Source of the DNA: Apostichopus japonicus
Lineage: Eukaryota > Echinodermata > Holothuroidea > Aspidochirotida > Stichopodidae
Length of the DNA stretch: 64,000 bases
NCBI RefSeq assembly: GCF_037975245.1
Contig: NC_092565.1
Coordinates: 20,374,999-20,438,998, forward strand
Direction of reading: 5' to 3'
Both the position numbers and the translations under genes were made by a program. Positions 35,015 through 47,170 of this stretch are shown here, one piece after another. Position 1 is the first letter of the stretch, and every line of letters begins with the position of its first letter. Under the pieces are notes generated by a model, which ran no database searches, was not told the origin of the DNA, and saw only the letters and a list, made by a program, of their open reading frames with translations.

Positions 35015-38000
35015 TTACTCTTTATACTTTGATAACTTACTCGGCTTCTTCTTGAATGCCGGCCATCTACACGTCGGGCAACAATGCTTGCCCCCGCAGA
35101 GCCAGACTTTCACGCAGTCAAAGTGAAATGCATGACCGCAGGGGAGACCGCAGAGGTGACTCCCCAGGACGTACCCCTCCAGGCATATGGCGCATTCTAA
35201 ACTTTTCAACATTTCTTCTGGCCACGCATCATACTGGTTTCCTGAAGTGTGGTTCTCTTCCTGGGTGCTTTCCTCCGACCAGATATCTGTTGCTGTGATA
35301 CCATGACCAACATCCTGGTGGTGTAAATTTGCTGGTTCCTTCACAACGATTGCCTTTCCACTTTCCCCTTCCTCGATATGACAGATGAGATCCAGACACA
35401 CTCCGCAAAACTTCTCTTCGGATAAATTAGTACTATTTTCAGTGACCTTTGACCCCTTTGTAGGTTGCATTTCCACAATCTTGGTTTCCTTGTTGTGACC
35501 ATCTTCAAACACTTCATAAAATTCTTTGTCCTTTATGCCTTGAGCCCCGTGGATCTCGGCTTTCTCCTTCTTGGATTGTCGTTCCGTAAACATCTGCCGT
35601 ATTTCCTCGCAAGATTTCTCAAATCTCTCCTGTCGGTCTGCCTCGGTCTTCATACAGAAAAATTTCTGCCATGATTCCTGACAACTACCACAGAGATGCT
35701 TGAAACAGTACTTTTCATCTTGTGACTTCCTAAAGCCTCCGTACTTCCACTGGGGTAGGTTGTGAACGTATTCTCCCGTGATGATGGGGTGGAGCCAAAG
35801 GTCGGGCGTGGTCCTCTCGAGGAATAAATCCAGGCCTTCCTCTAGGCTGGTAGAGATCTGTGGCCCACCTTGCTGCCATATATTTCTGGGCCGGATCATA
35901 AAGAGGTGCCATTGGTGAAAGATCAGTCGCATCCAGTCTACGCTCGATAGATTGTCCTCCTGTGACTGAGGGCGACATTTCTTCACAAACCAGCCGCAGA
36001 CGAAGCAGTACAGACCGAAGAGACAGCAGACGATTCCCCAATGTTGAGAATGGAGCAACCAATCCTGACGGAGCTGACCGGCGACTCCCGTCTGACACAG
36101 GACTTGAATCGACCACCAGAATACATTCGAGAGTGGCGCAATGACCGAGAGTTGAAACGTCCATTGCAAGGGAAGCCATAGTAAAATGAACAGCAGGTTT
36201 AACTTGGCTAACTGCCAGAAGAAGCATAAGAGTATTTTCGCTAGACCTCCCGAAGTCAGAAACAGATCCATGCAGCAGAACATGTTCACTATGACGAACG
36301 AAATTATGAAGACATCATTTATCTCCGGGACCAGGGTATGAAGATACAGGTTTAGGGCGTCGTAGTTTAAAAATTCTCCTTTCCTCAGTCCGTATCTCTG
36401 TACGCCCGTGGACGTCGAGATCAGTAGGTGGGTTTTCGAGTCCGGTTTAAAATGGATGCACTTGGCGCTCCCTTTCCGATAGTAACCAAATTTTATACGT
36501 CCGCTGTACCTCATGCTGAGGGCCGAGAAGATAATGGAGGGCTTTTCTCTATCGGTGAAGATGACAGCTCGGACGCTCTGTTGAATCTCTTCTTCCGATT
36601 TAAATTCCAGCCAGTGGTCGCAGAGCTCCTTCTCGTCCTCGATTTCCATCAGTTTTGAAGATAGTTGCTGATTCACCCAGTCGACCACTGCCGGAGCCTG
36701 TGCGGGAGCGGACAGCTGACGCATCAACACGCGGTCTTTGTACTGATGTCCGTCGGGCATCGCCAGTAAAACAAACGGTTTCGACCAACCTTTCTGTCGA
36801 CAGAACCTGAAAGGATGGATATGATATTTATCAAGAGAGGAAATTGGATTGATGTCAAAACTTTAAAGAAAGTCATAGTTGAGGAGCAGATGGGGGGGGG
36901 AGGTGGGGGGGGGATATCCAAGTTTTTGTCCAAACCTAAACCAAATTGTTGCAATTTATATGAATGAAGGTATAAAACCATAGCAGGGGACATTCTGTTA
37001 CAATTAGAAACATGTTTCTCTCTCTATTATTTTCACAACTGTCCCAAATAAATGGACATCTATTAATCACATTTCTGCCTTTATCTTACTATATTAAAGC
37101 AAAGAAAAATATCCACAAAAACGAACCGTATATCTCGCGCACAGACGAAGATTCCCGTTCTTATCCCAAAGATGGAGACTTTCTGAATGACGCTTTTCCA
37201 TGTTGAGGAGCCAAGAAGTGGTAATCCGGCACCAGGGACCACCTACAGATATAAAAGAGCCAAAAAAAGCAAAATGAATAATATATGAGCACAGAAGAAT
37301 GAAAAAAGTCTACATTACCCAACCTCACAGGCTTGAGAATGAGAAAATAAAACATAATGTTAAATCTTGTGGGACCATTTTTTTTTTCTCTACCGAACTT
37401 AGCTATATGCAACTATCTAATTACAAACATCCCAATGATTTTGACCACATTGATTACTTAGATGGGGGGGGGGGCAGGAAGGTATGAGTTGAGTATCCAG
37501 TTCTGTTTTCAACATTACATGGTCTGGTATAAAGAATATCAACAAACTAAACCAAAACTGAAAAATTGCAGCTTTAATACAACCATTCATAACTTGATTC
37601 CACTTTTGAACAGACTCAGTTCATTTTATGCAACATTCTATGTGAACTCTATGACATTTTACTCCTCACCAATAGCACTGCCAAGAACGACTTTCCGACC
37701 TGATTCTTGAATGCAAGAAGGCTAGGCATATCTGCTATGGAAGTGTGGTAGGTCTATCGGAAAGTGTTGATATTACTTTTGAAGAGTTACAGATTACAGA
37801 TCAAGAGTTTACATGTCGTCTCTGACATTAATATGACATACAGAGCAATATATTTATACTTTGTGTTCAAGCGTCTCTGGCAGCAGTTACTTTACATCTG
37901 CAAACACAACCAGTTGCTTCAAGACTTTGACCTAACAAACGGTCAGTGGGACAGCTGTTTTCCACGCTGACCCTTCGTTTTGGTATATTGTGGGTTGTCT

Positions 38001-38784
38001 TGACACATACACATTTATTAAAAGACAATATAGAGAAATCACTGCCATCCATATTTAAATTTTCAAGAGATATTAACCTGAATCAACCAGACACTGTCTT
38101 TTTTATCTTCTACTTCCTCTAAGAAATGAGCTCGACCAGTAAACTCTTCAGATTTCTGCTGTTTTGCATCTATCACAGATTTCCGTTCCAAAAGGCTGAA
38201 GTCAGCATTGGCAATGTCACCTATAGGAGAAATAAATCAACAACAATGTTATCATAGGAAAGTAAAGACCAAACCCACGGACCAATTGCTATGATCCATT
38301 TTTGGAGTAAAGAAGGGTTTATCTGGTTAAAATGGTTTACATTTAAAAAAACAATATCTAGAGATTTAAGATTTTCGAGATGGTGTTTTCAACTAACAGT
38401 GTTTAGAAGTAATCTCTCTCCCATGTATCACATTGTCTACTGTTAGAATATCCATTAAAAAAAATAGCCTTGGGAGAACTATGATAGCAACCATATTTAT
38501 AATATTAAAACTATAAAGCATACAAAAAAATCGGTTCAAGACCTACCAGAGTTTTCTGCTAACTTTATAAGTTCTTCCCTTTCCAGAATTCCTTCGTAGG
38601 CTAATCCTCTGCTCTCTATTAGGAGTTTGAGTTTCCTCACACTTAAGGAGAGTGGATCCACAAGCTGAGTGGCTAGGAAACCGGTCTCGTACCAGGCAGA
38701 CAGATCCAACAACCTCAGTAGCACTATCAGGAATACCAGATAGAGCAAGAGTAAGGCCACCTTCACGAACAGGTGTAGCAACAT
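35015..38784 (-). CDS. RNF103: RNF103 (Kf-1) homologue, ER-membrane RING-H2 E3 ubiquitin ligase, complete
   Basis: Exons on the minus strand: 38784-38547, 38220-38078, 37242-37127, 36806-35015. All are GT-AG with matching phases (1, 0, 2), 762 residues in total; human RNF103 has 685. Residues about 4-27 form a hydrophobic N-terminal segment. WYETGFLATQLVDP follows and is almost the human sequence. Exon 3 gives FGIRTGIF and exon 4 starts RFCRQKGW (human RYCRRRGW). About three to four hydrophobic segments lie between residues 330 and 440. FLERTTPDLWLHPIITGEY matches the human FLER...PDLWLHPLI block. The RING-H2 domain (residues about 704-745) shows CAIC, CGHAFHFDC and CPTC with all zinc ligands. 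In mammals the protein sits in the ER membrane and acts in ER-associated degradation. The ATG exon follows an acceptor (TTTGCACAG), so a 5' untranslated exon lies upstream. Confidence 0.95.
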
Positions 38785-38934
38785 GACTGCTACTGAATCT
38801 GTATGGAGACCTGTGCAAACAATTTAAGCAGAGGAAACAGTGTTGAAACATTGTACATGAAATCTCAGAGTCTCAATTTTACTCATTTCTACTGAAATGA
38901 ATTTGCTCCAACTATCACCCTATTATCACACTTC

Positions 38935-39275
38935 ATCATCATCAATCAGTATTTATAAAGCGCTGATATCGTGGAACACTTCAGAAAGCGCCTTGAAAGA
39001 GAAAGGTTTTAAGCTGTTTCTTGTAACTGTACAGTGAGTGGCAATGTCTGAGTTGATGTGGCATGGAATTCCATAAACGAGGGCAAATTCTAGAAAATGC
39101 AAGACCACATCCATTGAATTCGAAGCGAGGCTCAATAAGGAGTTTAGCATGTTGAAAGCAGAGAGATTGAGTTGGCTTGTTAGAGGCGATGAGATCACAC
39201 TTAGGGTTTAAGGATGGATTCGATAGAAAGTACATTTCCATGAACGAGAGAACACACTCACTCCTATGCATACAT
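38935..39275 (-). pseudogene. 3' end of a non-LTR retrotransposon (CR1/L2-like), truncated
   Basis: The minus strand reads FNGCGLAFSRICPRLWNSMP, then HQLRHCHSLYSYKKQLKTFL, the usual C-terminal block of CR1/L2 reverse-transcriptase proteins. It is followed by AGCGCTTTATAAATACTG and an ATG-type trinucleotide tail. Typical 5'-truncated insertion, about 150 bp upstream of the RNF103 start exon, within its 5' intron. Confidence 0.75.
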
Positions 39276-40886
39276 CCTTTTCAAACAAGAACATTTTCTA
39301 AGGATATTTCCTAGCTAAGGGTGAAGATAATTAGGTGAAACTATGTAACTAATACTGAATATTCATAACTTTGCCCATACTATGTAAAATAGTGGAGAGA
39401 GACCTGTCACATTTTGTGTAGTGGTTCTAATGTTTATGTCCACTGTGGACATTCTATAGTTATGACTATCAAAGCAATGAAATCGTTACTGCTTTGTTTA
39501 TAGACTTTGTATGGCATCAAGTAGAAAAATGGAATGCAAGATACAAAATTAAGTTTTTAAATTTAGTACACATTTAGCCCTTAATAAAATTGTTAAAGTT
39601 TCAATTGCAGGGTAACAATAATTTTTTTTTACAATATTGAGTTAACCAGTGATCATTGGGAGTGTGAAAGAGAATAATAATGCAACTCACATAACAGCTA
39701 GGCTTCTATGCATTCTCATTGAATATCCTTTCTTATTTATTTACCTTTTTACGTGTGCACTTGGGCCAAAAGTTTCATTAATAATCACATCCTTAGGAAA
39801 CATTTTAAAGACAGGCTGTAATAAATACGGTACCTGTGGGTTTAATAGTATGATTAAAAAAGTCTGCCACAAAGTACTCACAGCTAGGAGGCACACAAGT
39901 CACCAGTATGTCTTAATTTTTCTACCATTTATGTTGATAGGCTAGTTCTCATCTTGTGAGTTGTGACTGTTAAACTATTAATGGATCCAGTTAATTAGTC
40001 AACAAAGTTGTAAAAGCTGTGAAACGGAAACCTTCTATGGATAATATCTATTAACGAATGAGTCTTGTCTAGGCACAGTCTGTAAATTAACTTTTGCCAG
40101 CAACTGTGAGTAATCTATGACACTGAACCACTTGATACAATCTCTTTCACGTGGTCTCCATTGACTCCTTTGACCTAACTTTATCATTTATGGATGGCGT
40201 ACTGTAGAATTACTATGCTAAGAGCATAAATGTCCGACCAAAACATTCCCCTGATTTACACTTATCCTTCACCTACGTGTTTCGGTCAAATATTGACCAG
40301 ATTACACCAGGCTGACATAGGTAATTTGTACATACTTAAGCTAATGATAGTTTTGTTTAAATTTGCACGTGTCCTAAAGTTCAATGTATAACTCCTGTAA
40401 AATAGGTATATAATAAACATTCACAAAAGAGTTCTACACAAGACAAAGTTGATGTATACATCCTACTAGTATGACATCCACCTGTGGCAAAAACCACAGG
40501 TTTACTATGTATTGTAAAGGAGTATAAACACAGTAAACTTTAGTTGTAAAGGCTGTTATTTTTAAGCAGAGTGTGAAATCTCAGCTATTTTATAGGGATG
40601 TGTACATCCACAGAAGTAACGGAGGTCCACATCGTGTAAGATATATATAATAGTTTTATTGCTCTTCCTATCCTCGGGGATAACCTGTAGTAATGATAGT
40701 CTAACACAGTATTAGTAACTTAATGCTGGTACGACTACTGTCCCTAACCATATTCAATCGAATGTATATACGAATATAACCTGTAGGCCGGAGTCTGGAA
40801 GAGCCTGCAAAGCGTCTAGAGTTTGGCATTATCAAGCAATAATCTCGCAAAAAAACTACATAAAAGAACTATTAAGTCTTCTCACC

Positions 40887-41115
40887 ATACACTATTCCAT
40901 TGATTGTCAGCAGTGAACTTTGAAACTCCTTTTCTGCTGTAGCAACTCCGCCTTTCTGTTTCGTAATAATAGGCTTCGCCTGAGTATGTTGCCTTTCACA
41001 ATAGCCTAGGCCTACATAGGCTTACGTGTCGGTCTTTCTTCAGGGTATACTACGTACGTTCGTAGCTCAGCGAGCTTGTTTATTTTCTAGTGGCGCTAAG
41101 GTCAAAGGTTACAGT
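40887..41115 (-). promoter_or_regulatory. Candidate 5' untranslated exon and promoter of RNF103
   Basis: A strong minus-strand donor (TGTATG|GTGAGAAG) at 40886 would end a noncoding first exon joining the acceptor before the RNF103 ATG. The imperfect DR1 AGGTCA-A-AGGTTA lies at 41099-41111, in the region expected for the promoter. No TATA box is obvious. Positional inference only. Confidence 0.3.
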
Positions 41116-41119
41116 TAAA

Positions 41120-42467
41120 TGTTAATTTGGCATGTATAAATTTTACACACTTTTTACAAGGAGGGATGTATCACGTGTGGAAGGGATGTACACAATTGGA
41201 ACACTTTCTTTGTATACTACCATTTTTTTCTTGTCACACTTAAAAGCAATTGTCTTAAGAGTATTAGCAATGAGAATATCGTATTCTTTTAGGTAAAGGT
41301 TCAGAGCTATTCATGCTGTTACGGACATGCAGTGCAGCTCGAACAGGATGACATCCCTAATAACAAATGTGTAATGTCAGAACAGGGAGTTGTTATGGAA
41401 ACTCCCTGGTCAGAACGATGTCTTTGAACCGCGATGAGAGGGGGCAGTACATATATTACTAGCACTAAATAATCAAAAACAAAATCCCAACTGGCTGACA
41501 GCCCTAACACGTCCGTGATTCCATTACAAAACACGATCCCGAATAAATACGAGCATTATATGCCGCAAACACCTTCAGGTGGCGAAGCAGCAGACAATCA
41601 TCATGTTTAGTCATAGAAGTAAGAACCCTAGAAAGAAAACTCTGTTAGGGCGAGCTTTCGATAGGGTGTGTGACATATTAATTATTAGTATAAGGCAAGG
41701 CTGACATCTCAAAACCATCAAGTGATAAATTATCAAAGCATTGCATCATTTTGCAAGCATAAGCAGAATAACCCAACCACCGCCACACCGTTTCAAAGAA
41801 GTAATCAGCATGACGTGGTAGTGTATCAGTCTGGAGTAAATTGCGCACTGAGTAATTGGTGATGTCAAACATGAACAAAAATCTTTCATTTATCACCCCG
41901 CAACAATAATGATCACATACTCACATAAATAAAAGGCTCTTTAAGGCGGAGTATTCTTTTCCAATGTTAAAGAAATATTTCATTTTTTAATAGAAGACAA
42001 AGGCATTTGATTATTTTGTGGATGTGATATCTATCTCACCTCCCTCTCCACCCTCCCCCGCCCCGCGTCTCTCTCTCTCTCTCTCTCTTTGAAATACGGT
42101 TACGTTAATATTGTCCTCGAAAAGTACTGTACGTTATTTTATTTGGCGTTCCATAGTGACAAAGTTTATTGAGCGTATACCGTATTGTGTTGCGGTTCTT
42201 CCTTCAAGGGGCGTCGAGATAGTGTGATTTTTCCCCCCAATGATTGACAGTCTTTGCGTTTATGGCTGATATATTATGCAGTGTTTGTCCCACATGGCTT
42301 GCCATATTCGAAGGTGCCACAATTGGGATATGGATATGCACTGCCATCATTTTCTCTAAACGTGAACAGCCTGTTAACTTACAAACTGCAAGTTGGGTTG
42401 CAGTACTCAGCAGCTAGAGAACGGTTCCAGCGATGGATTGCAGTCAACAAACTATACTGCTATGACC
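41120..42467. other. Intergenic DNA without recognised genes
   Basis: No exon-like segments. A (CT)n tract lies at about 42068-42088. GGCGTTCCATA at 42146-42156 matches the end of the 46490 TIR element, so a broken relative may lie here. Confidence 0.4.
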
Positions 42468-42475
42468 ATTTACCG

Positions 42476-42842
42476 TTGGGTGGGCAACCTATGGCCCGTG
42501 GGCAACATGCGGCCGCCAGTGATTTTTTTGCGGGCCGTGAGATGTCTCAAGAAAAAGCAAACAAAAAATCAATCTATTTTACACCATCACAAAAAACGAT
42601 CGAGCTGCTTAGAATTTATCGGCATTAAAGATGCTGTCAGGTAGGCCTATTATACCCATTAATCATCAATTGAACTGTATTGACATGTTTTGTGAATACA
42701 GATAAAGTACACACAACTATCGCTTGAAAGTCCTTGGAATCAAAGGTTTGAAATCAACAGCAGGTCTTTGGTTAGGTGAGGCCTAGTCAATTTTTCACTC
42801 CTTATATCTGGCCCATTCATTCAAAAAGGTTGCCCACCCCCG
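42476..42842. mobile_element. hAT-like MITE, 367 bp, perfect 8-bp target duplication
   Basis: Inverted ends GGGTGGGCAACCT, a hAT-type terminus. The perfect 8-bp duplication atttaccg lies at 42468-42475 and 42843-42850. GGCCCGTGGGC and gcgggccgtg words lie just inside the left end. No coding capacity. Confidence 0.9.
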
Positions 42843-43117
42843 ATTTACCGTATCGGCAGACCTGACGAGATGGGGGAGTGGCTACAGCAATGGACATGGG
42901 GTCAATTAGGGGTTGCGATTAAATATGGAGATGGTCGGGAAAATATGGGATATATTAAGAGTGCCGAACAGGGGCCACGTGACTTAATTGTCCCGAGGGC
43001 CGTCCTTGGCTCTCGACGCTTCTGACTGCCGTACCGTATAGTTGTTATTCTTCTTCGTGTTCGCGTCATCTTGTCCTTCAAGTTCACAATATTCTTTAAA
43101 CATTCCATAATTTCCTT

Positions 43118-43496
43118 CAGTGGCGTAGGAAGGTACTTCGAGTGGGGGGGGGGGGGGGCTGAAGACTGATAGCCGGCCTGGGGGAGGGGTCTAAGGGGAG
43201 TGGTTGCCCCCCTCCCCTTTGGATTTTTTTTGCATTTCCAGGTGGCCTCAGATGCAATTTGCTGCAATATAGCACACTTCAACCCACCCACTCCATTTTG
43301 TATATAATTTTGCATTTTCACCTGGCCTTAGATGCAATTTGGTGCTCCAAATGAGATTTTTTTCTCATTTGGAAATGAAAAAGGGGTTTTCTGACTTGCG
43401 AAGCGGGGGGGGGGGGGCGGAATGATACTTCCGCCCCTCCATATTTTTCACTGGGGGGGGGGCTGGCGCCCCCAGCCCCCGGTTCCTACGCCCTTG
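43118..43496. mobile_element. hAT-like MITE with internal G tracts, 379 bp, perfect 8-bp target duplication
   Basis: Ends CAGTGGCGTAGGAAGG and, inverted, CAAGGGCGTAGGAACC. The perfect duplication atttcctt lies at 43110-43117 and 43497-43504. G runs of 10-14 sit near both ends. Two direct repeats of a TTTGCATTTYC...GATGCAATTTG block lie near 43230 and 43312. Confidence 0.9.
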
Positions 43497-43504
43497 ATTT
43501 CCTT

Positions 43505-45311
43505 TAAAGGCGAAAGCAGAATAAACATGCGTTCATGGAGTTCAACAATCCTAATATGGATCCTATTGTGTAAATCGTGTCTTCCAGGTTACCTGCCTTC
43601 AATGATGTACCTATAGCTGTGATTATCATGTAACAGTATATTTATAGTTGTGAGAACAGACTTTAACTAACCAACACAGGACATGCCAAAACGTGCCTTA
43701 AGCAACGATATGTACATTGTTTACTAATGTACCGTATATAACTAAGTCCAATCAGTATACGACAGCTCCTGTAATATGCCCACACTGCTTAACCTCATTT
43801 ATAAATAACACGACATATATTATGTTATAATCTTCTTAATTTAGTAAATTAATATTATGTGAATGATATCACCACGGGGATAATTCCAACTTCCCGTCTG
43901 AAAAGTGGATCATTTAAAACCACTAATTATACAATAGACTATACCCAGCGGACATAGCCATTCTAATTTACATATTTATTTGTTCCTGTTTAATTTATAA
44001 CTTATAATGGCATTATATTAAGAAAAACAAAAGACGCGTATATGAACTATCCGATAATTAAATTTGTAAATGTTGTGGCGTTGGCATCGTTACCTGCACC
44101 ACAACGACTTTATCATCGAGGTTCCAGAAACCCTTCCGGGTATTCTAATAGAAACGGTTATTTCTTATATGTATTTAATCATACCGATCGAGCTCGCCAT
44201 GCATATGCAGTACTTGTATGCATATGCAGTACTTGTTTGTGTTGTTGCAGCATATCGTATATATTTCTTCTCTCTTATGGTGGGTAACAGCGACAGTGTG
44301 AGGACTTAGCAGAATTTACACACCGCCAGTTATAGAACTGAACCACATGGTCATAGGCCTTTTTAGGTATGATAGGGTTTCGACTATATCAGTACAGTAC
44401 CATTGTATAAGCCTATATCTTTTGGTTTTCATGTCCAGGCTCATAATTGGGAAATTCCCTTCAACTAGTATTTGATACAGCTATTTCTACTCGAATATAG
44501 TCTTTCAAGTCATGATATCATTTAAATTAGTTTAAAAAAAGGTTGAGCCATGCATATTTAACAGGAATTCTCTTTAAAGATCTGTGTGGACACTAACAGC
44601 TAGTGATGCTAAAAATGTGCATATAATATAGAATACGCCTTTTCGCTTTGAGTAAGTGCGCCCTCTATTTATGATTCACTCAAACGCAGACAATTCGGAC
44701 CTGTTATGTCAGCTAACTCATCCAATTTGGGGCATACAATGTACTATTACAGACTAACCACATCCGCGGGCCTCTGTACTCAAGAATGTTCTAGCTCACA
44801 TGACAAAAGGACGGAAATAACGCAATATATGGGAAATAATAGTTCTAAATAGTGTATTGTCCCAACTTCTGTTGTGATGCCGGTATATCTTGTCACAGGA
44901 CTAAAAGCCGTCATGCTTAACTTCTCCAATACATAAATTTCCGGCATTCGGAGAAGTTCAAGGTTCCAATCGATTCATGGTTGGGTTTATGGTTGTCGCC
45001 AGTATGTAATAGAGATGATTGTGAATATTAACTCCCTCTCCACAATCACCTCGTGCGCCCGCCTCCCCCATCTAGGACTATAGCAGAAGTAAATTTCAAC
45101 CATCACCATTACTCTACTGTGATGAACAACTTCAGCAAACAGTTAATGAAAACTGCACCTTTCAGTTTACTCTGATGGAATTAATATTACAGTTATTAAT
45201 GCAATTGAATTCACTACATTACACTTTCGATAAAGAAGCTCATTATAAATACCTGATATGACGAGTTACAGCAACCCGTTATTGTGTCTGTAAGTGAGTG
45301 TGTGTGCGTGT
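43505..45311. other. Intergenic DNA without recognised genes
   Basis: Nothing exon-like seen. The tandem CATATGCAGTACTTGT appears twice near 44202-44237. Otherwise AT-rich unique-looking sequence. Confidence 0.4.
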
Positions 45312-45582
45312 TAGGGGCGCAACCACTTATACTTCCGGGGGGGGGGATTTAGCAGACAGAATATTAAAAAATTCCTAGAATAACGTGTATAAATATAGGA
45401 AATGAAGCCTACATGCAGGAACAACTTTAAACAATCGCAAATTTGTAAAATATAGCTCGTTTGCGTCCATTTTTTGCCAAAATTTCTCAAAGCCGAGCGG
45501 TGCCCTCCACGATGACCCCTCCCTTAGAAGACTTAACATCTCGTCCCCTCCCCAGTACCAAAAATATGTAGTTGCGCCCTTC
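45312..45582. mobile_element. hAT-like MITE, 271 bp
   Basis: Left end TTAGGGGCGCAACCAC and right end (inverted) AGAAGGGCGCAACTAC. A G run sits inside the left end. The insertion lies in a GTGTG-rich stretch, so a target duplication cannot be told from the simple repeat. Confidence 0.65.
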
Positions 45583-46489
45583 TGTGTGTGGGTGTGGATG
45601 CCTGGTCAACAATTTTAGCAAACCAATTGAGTATCAGTAATCAACAACATATTTAATTACACTTAGACATATGGCTATTGCTAAGTTTTATTTCATGAAA
45701 TGAATTAAGGTATAAATCAGAAAGGGAAAGGCGAATTTAATTCACGATCCTCGATATTTTCTTGCCCGTGGCCCTCTTCATAGCAGAATTAGACACATTT
45801 TTATTGCAAATTGGAAACTTTAACAAAATTTTCACTTTTAAAATGGAAGCTTGATTGGCAAGCGAATGACCATCGAAATAATTGGACTTTCATGTCAACT
45901 TAGCTTACAGCTCGGTCTTGTGAAAGGGGGCGGGGCTACATCTTCGGAGCCCGGGTCAAATAGGAGGGTCGGGCAGATGTAGAAAGGATCCGAGATAATA
46001 TGTCATGAGGAATTGGATATTGCCGGTAACATTTCATTCATATTTTCATTACATACGTTAAAAAGGAAAATGAAATATGCAAAGAGATGTTTATGTTATA
46101 TGTTTGTCGGTTAGTTTAAAATTAACTGGAAAAGCTACATGCCTCATGTCAGTTCACATGTCAGTAAGAGCTGACATAAATGAAACCACGAAACCATGAA
46201 ACCGTGAAACCATCCGGAACTAAATATGAAACTGAAAGTCACTTCAGGCATCAATCATATTCTTCTTTCTTTATTTTTCTTTTCATTTTGTGGAATAATA
46301 TAATGAAACAATGAATATTAATAGTAATATAACATTACCATGTTGGCGAGTTGTTAAGGAACCTTACCGGTACTGACTATGGAAAGATTTAAAAATATTA
46401 CTTGTAATATCGTTGAAATTTAATGCGTATATAACCGATACAAGTCGTTGACATGACAAAAGCATAACATACAGTATCTACCATAGTGC

Positions 46490-46869
46490 ATGGAACGCCG
46501 AAAGAGTAGTGTATTATGTTGTTTACTTCTATGCTGTATGTCATAATGTTGTTGTCCTTTTTATGTTGTTGTCTCATTTAATGCTGTCGTTTCATACGTA
46601 TTTTGACGTCGTAAAAGTGAACAGCGCCGTCAGCTTCAAAGGAGACAACAACATCAAAGGAGATAACAGCATCAAAGTAGACAACATAAGTAGAAGGAGA
46701 CAACAACGTCGAAAGAAACAACATCATCGGAGGAGACAACAACATGGAAGGAGACAACAACATCAAAAGAAACACCAAAGGAGACAACGGCATCAAATGA
46801 GATATCAACTAAAAACGGCAGACAACATCAAAGTAAACAACATAATACATTGCCATTTCGGCGTTCCAT
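46490..46869. mobile_element. TIR element filled by an ACAAC-type minisatellite, 380 bp
   Basis: The left end ATGGAACGCCGAAA, then GTATTATGTTGTTTACTT, recurs inverted at the right end with a few mismatches (about 38-bp TIR). The interior 46635-46850 is an array of about 18-bp units near GGAGACAACAACATCAAA; the left third carries the complementary GTTGTTGTC words, so much of the element could fold back. The plus strand is open for 120 codons only because of the repeat. GGCGTTCCATA at 42146 is a lone related end. Confidence 0.7.
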
Positions 46870-47124
46870 AATATTAGACTACAGTAATAGTATAAAGTCG
46901 GTTAACTTGGTAAACTTCACCGCCACATTTATTTGGAAAAGGATGCAGTTCTACCAAGAACAAAGTATGTGGTGTAAAAGATAGAGCAAGGTTATCTCAT
47001 TTAAGTTAGTCATTTCACCTGTCATTGAACCTTTCTCCTTGAAAGAACGTGACCAGAAGTAAATGATTCGAACAATCGCATCAATGGCACAACTTATATA
47101 TGTTATCTGATCGACACGCAAGTA

Positions 47125-47170
47125 GAGAAGCTATATAAAACACGGTATGGCTCGTAGCCTCGTGCCCTCA
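47125..47170 (+). promoter_or_regulatory. TATA-box-like site without an assigned gene
   Basis: CTATATAAAAC near 47130 is followed by a stretch less AT-rich than its surroundings (47150-47220 and 47320-47580). No open frame longer than about 35 codons begins there on the plus strand, so no gene is assigned. It may be chance. Confidence 0.2.

Noticed and set aside
35730-36227. 165-codon minus-strand frame inside the RNF103 terminal exon
   Set aside because: Out-of-frame shadow of RNF103, which has clear homology.
46509-46871. 120-codon Arg/His/Gln-rich frame
   Set aside because: Translation of the ACAAC minisatellite inside a TIR element.
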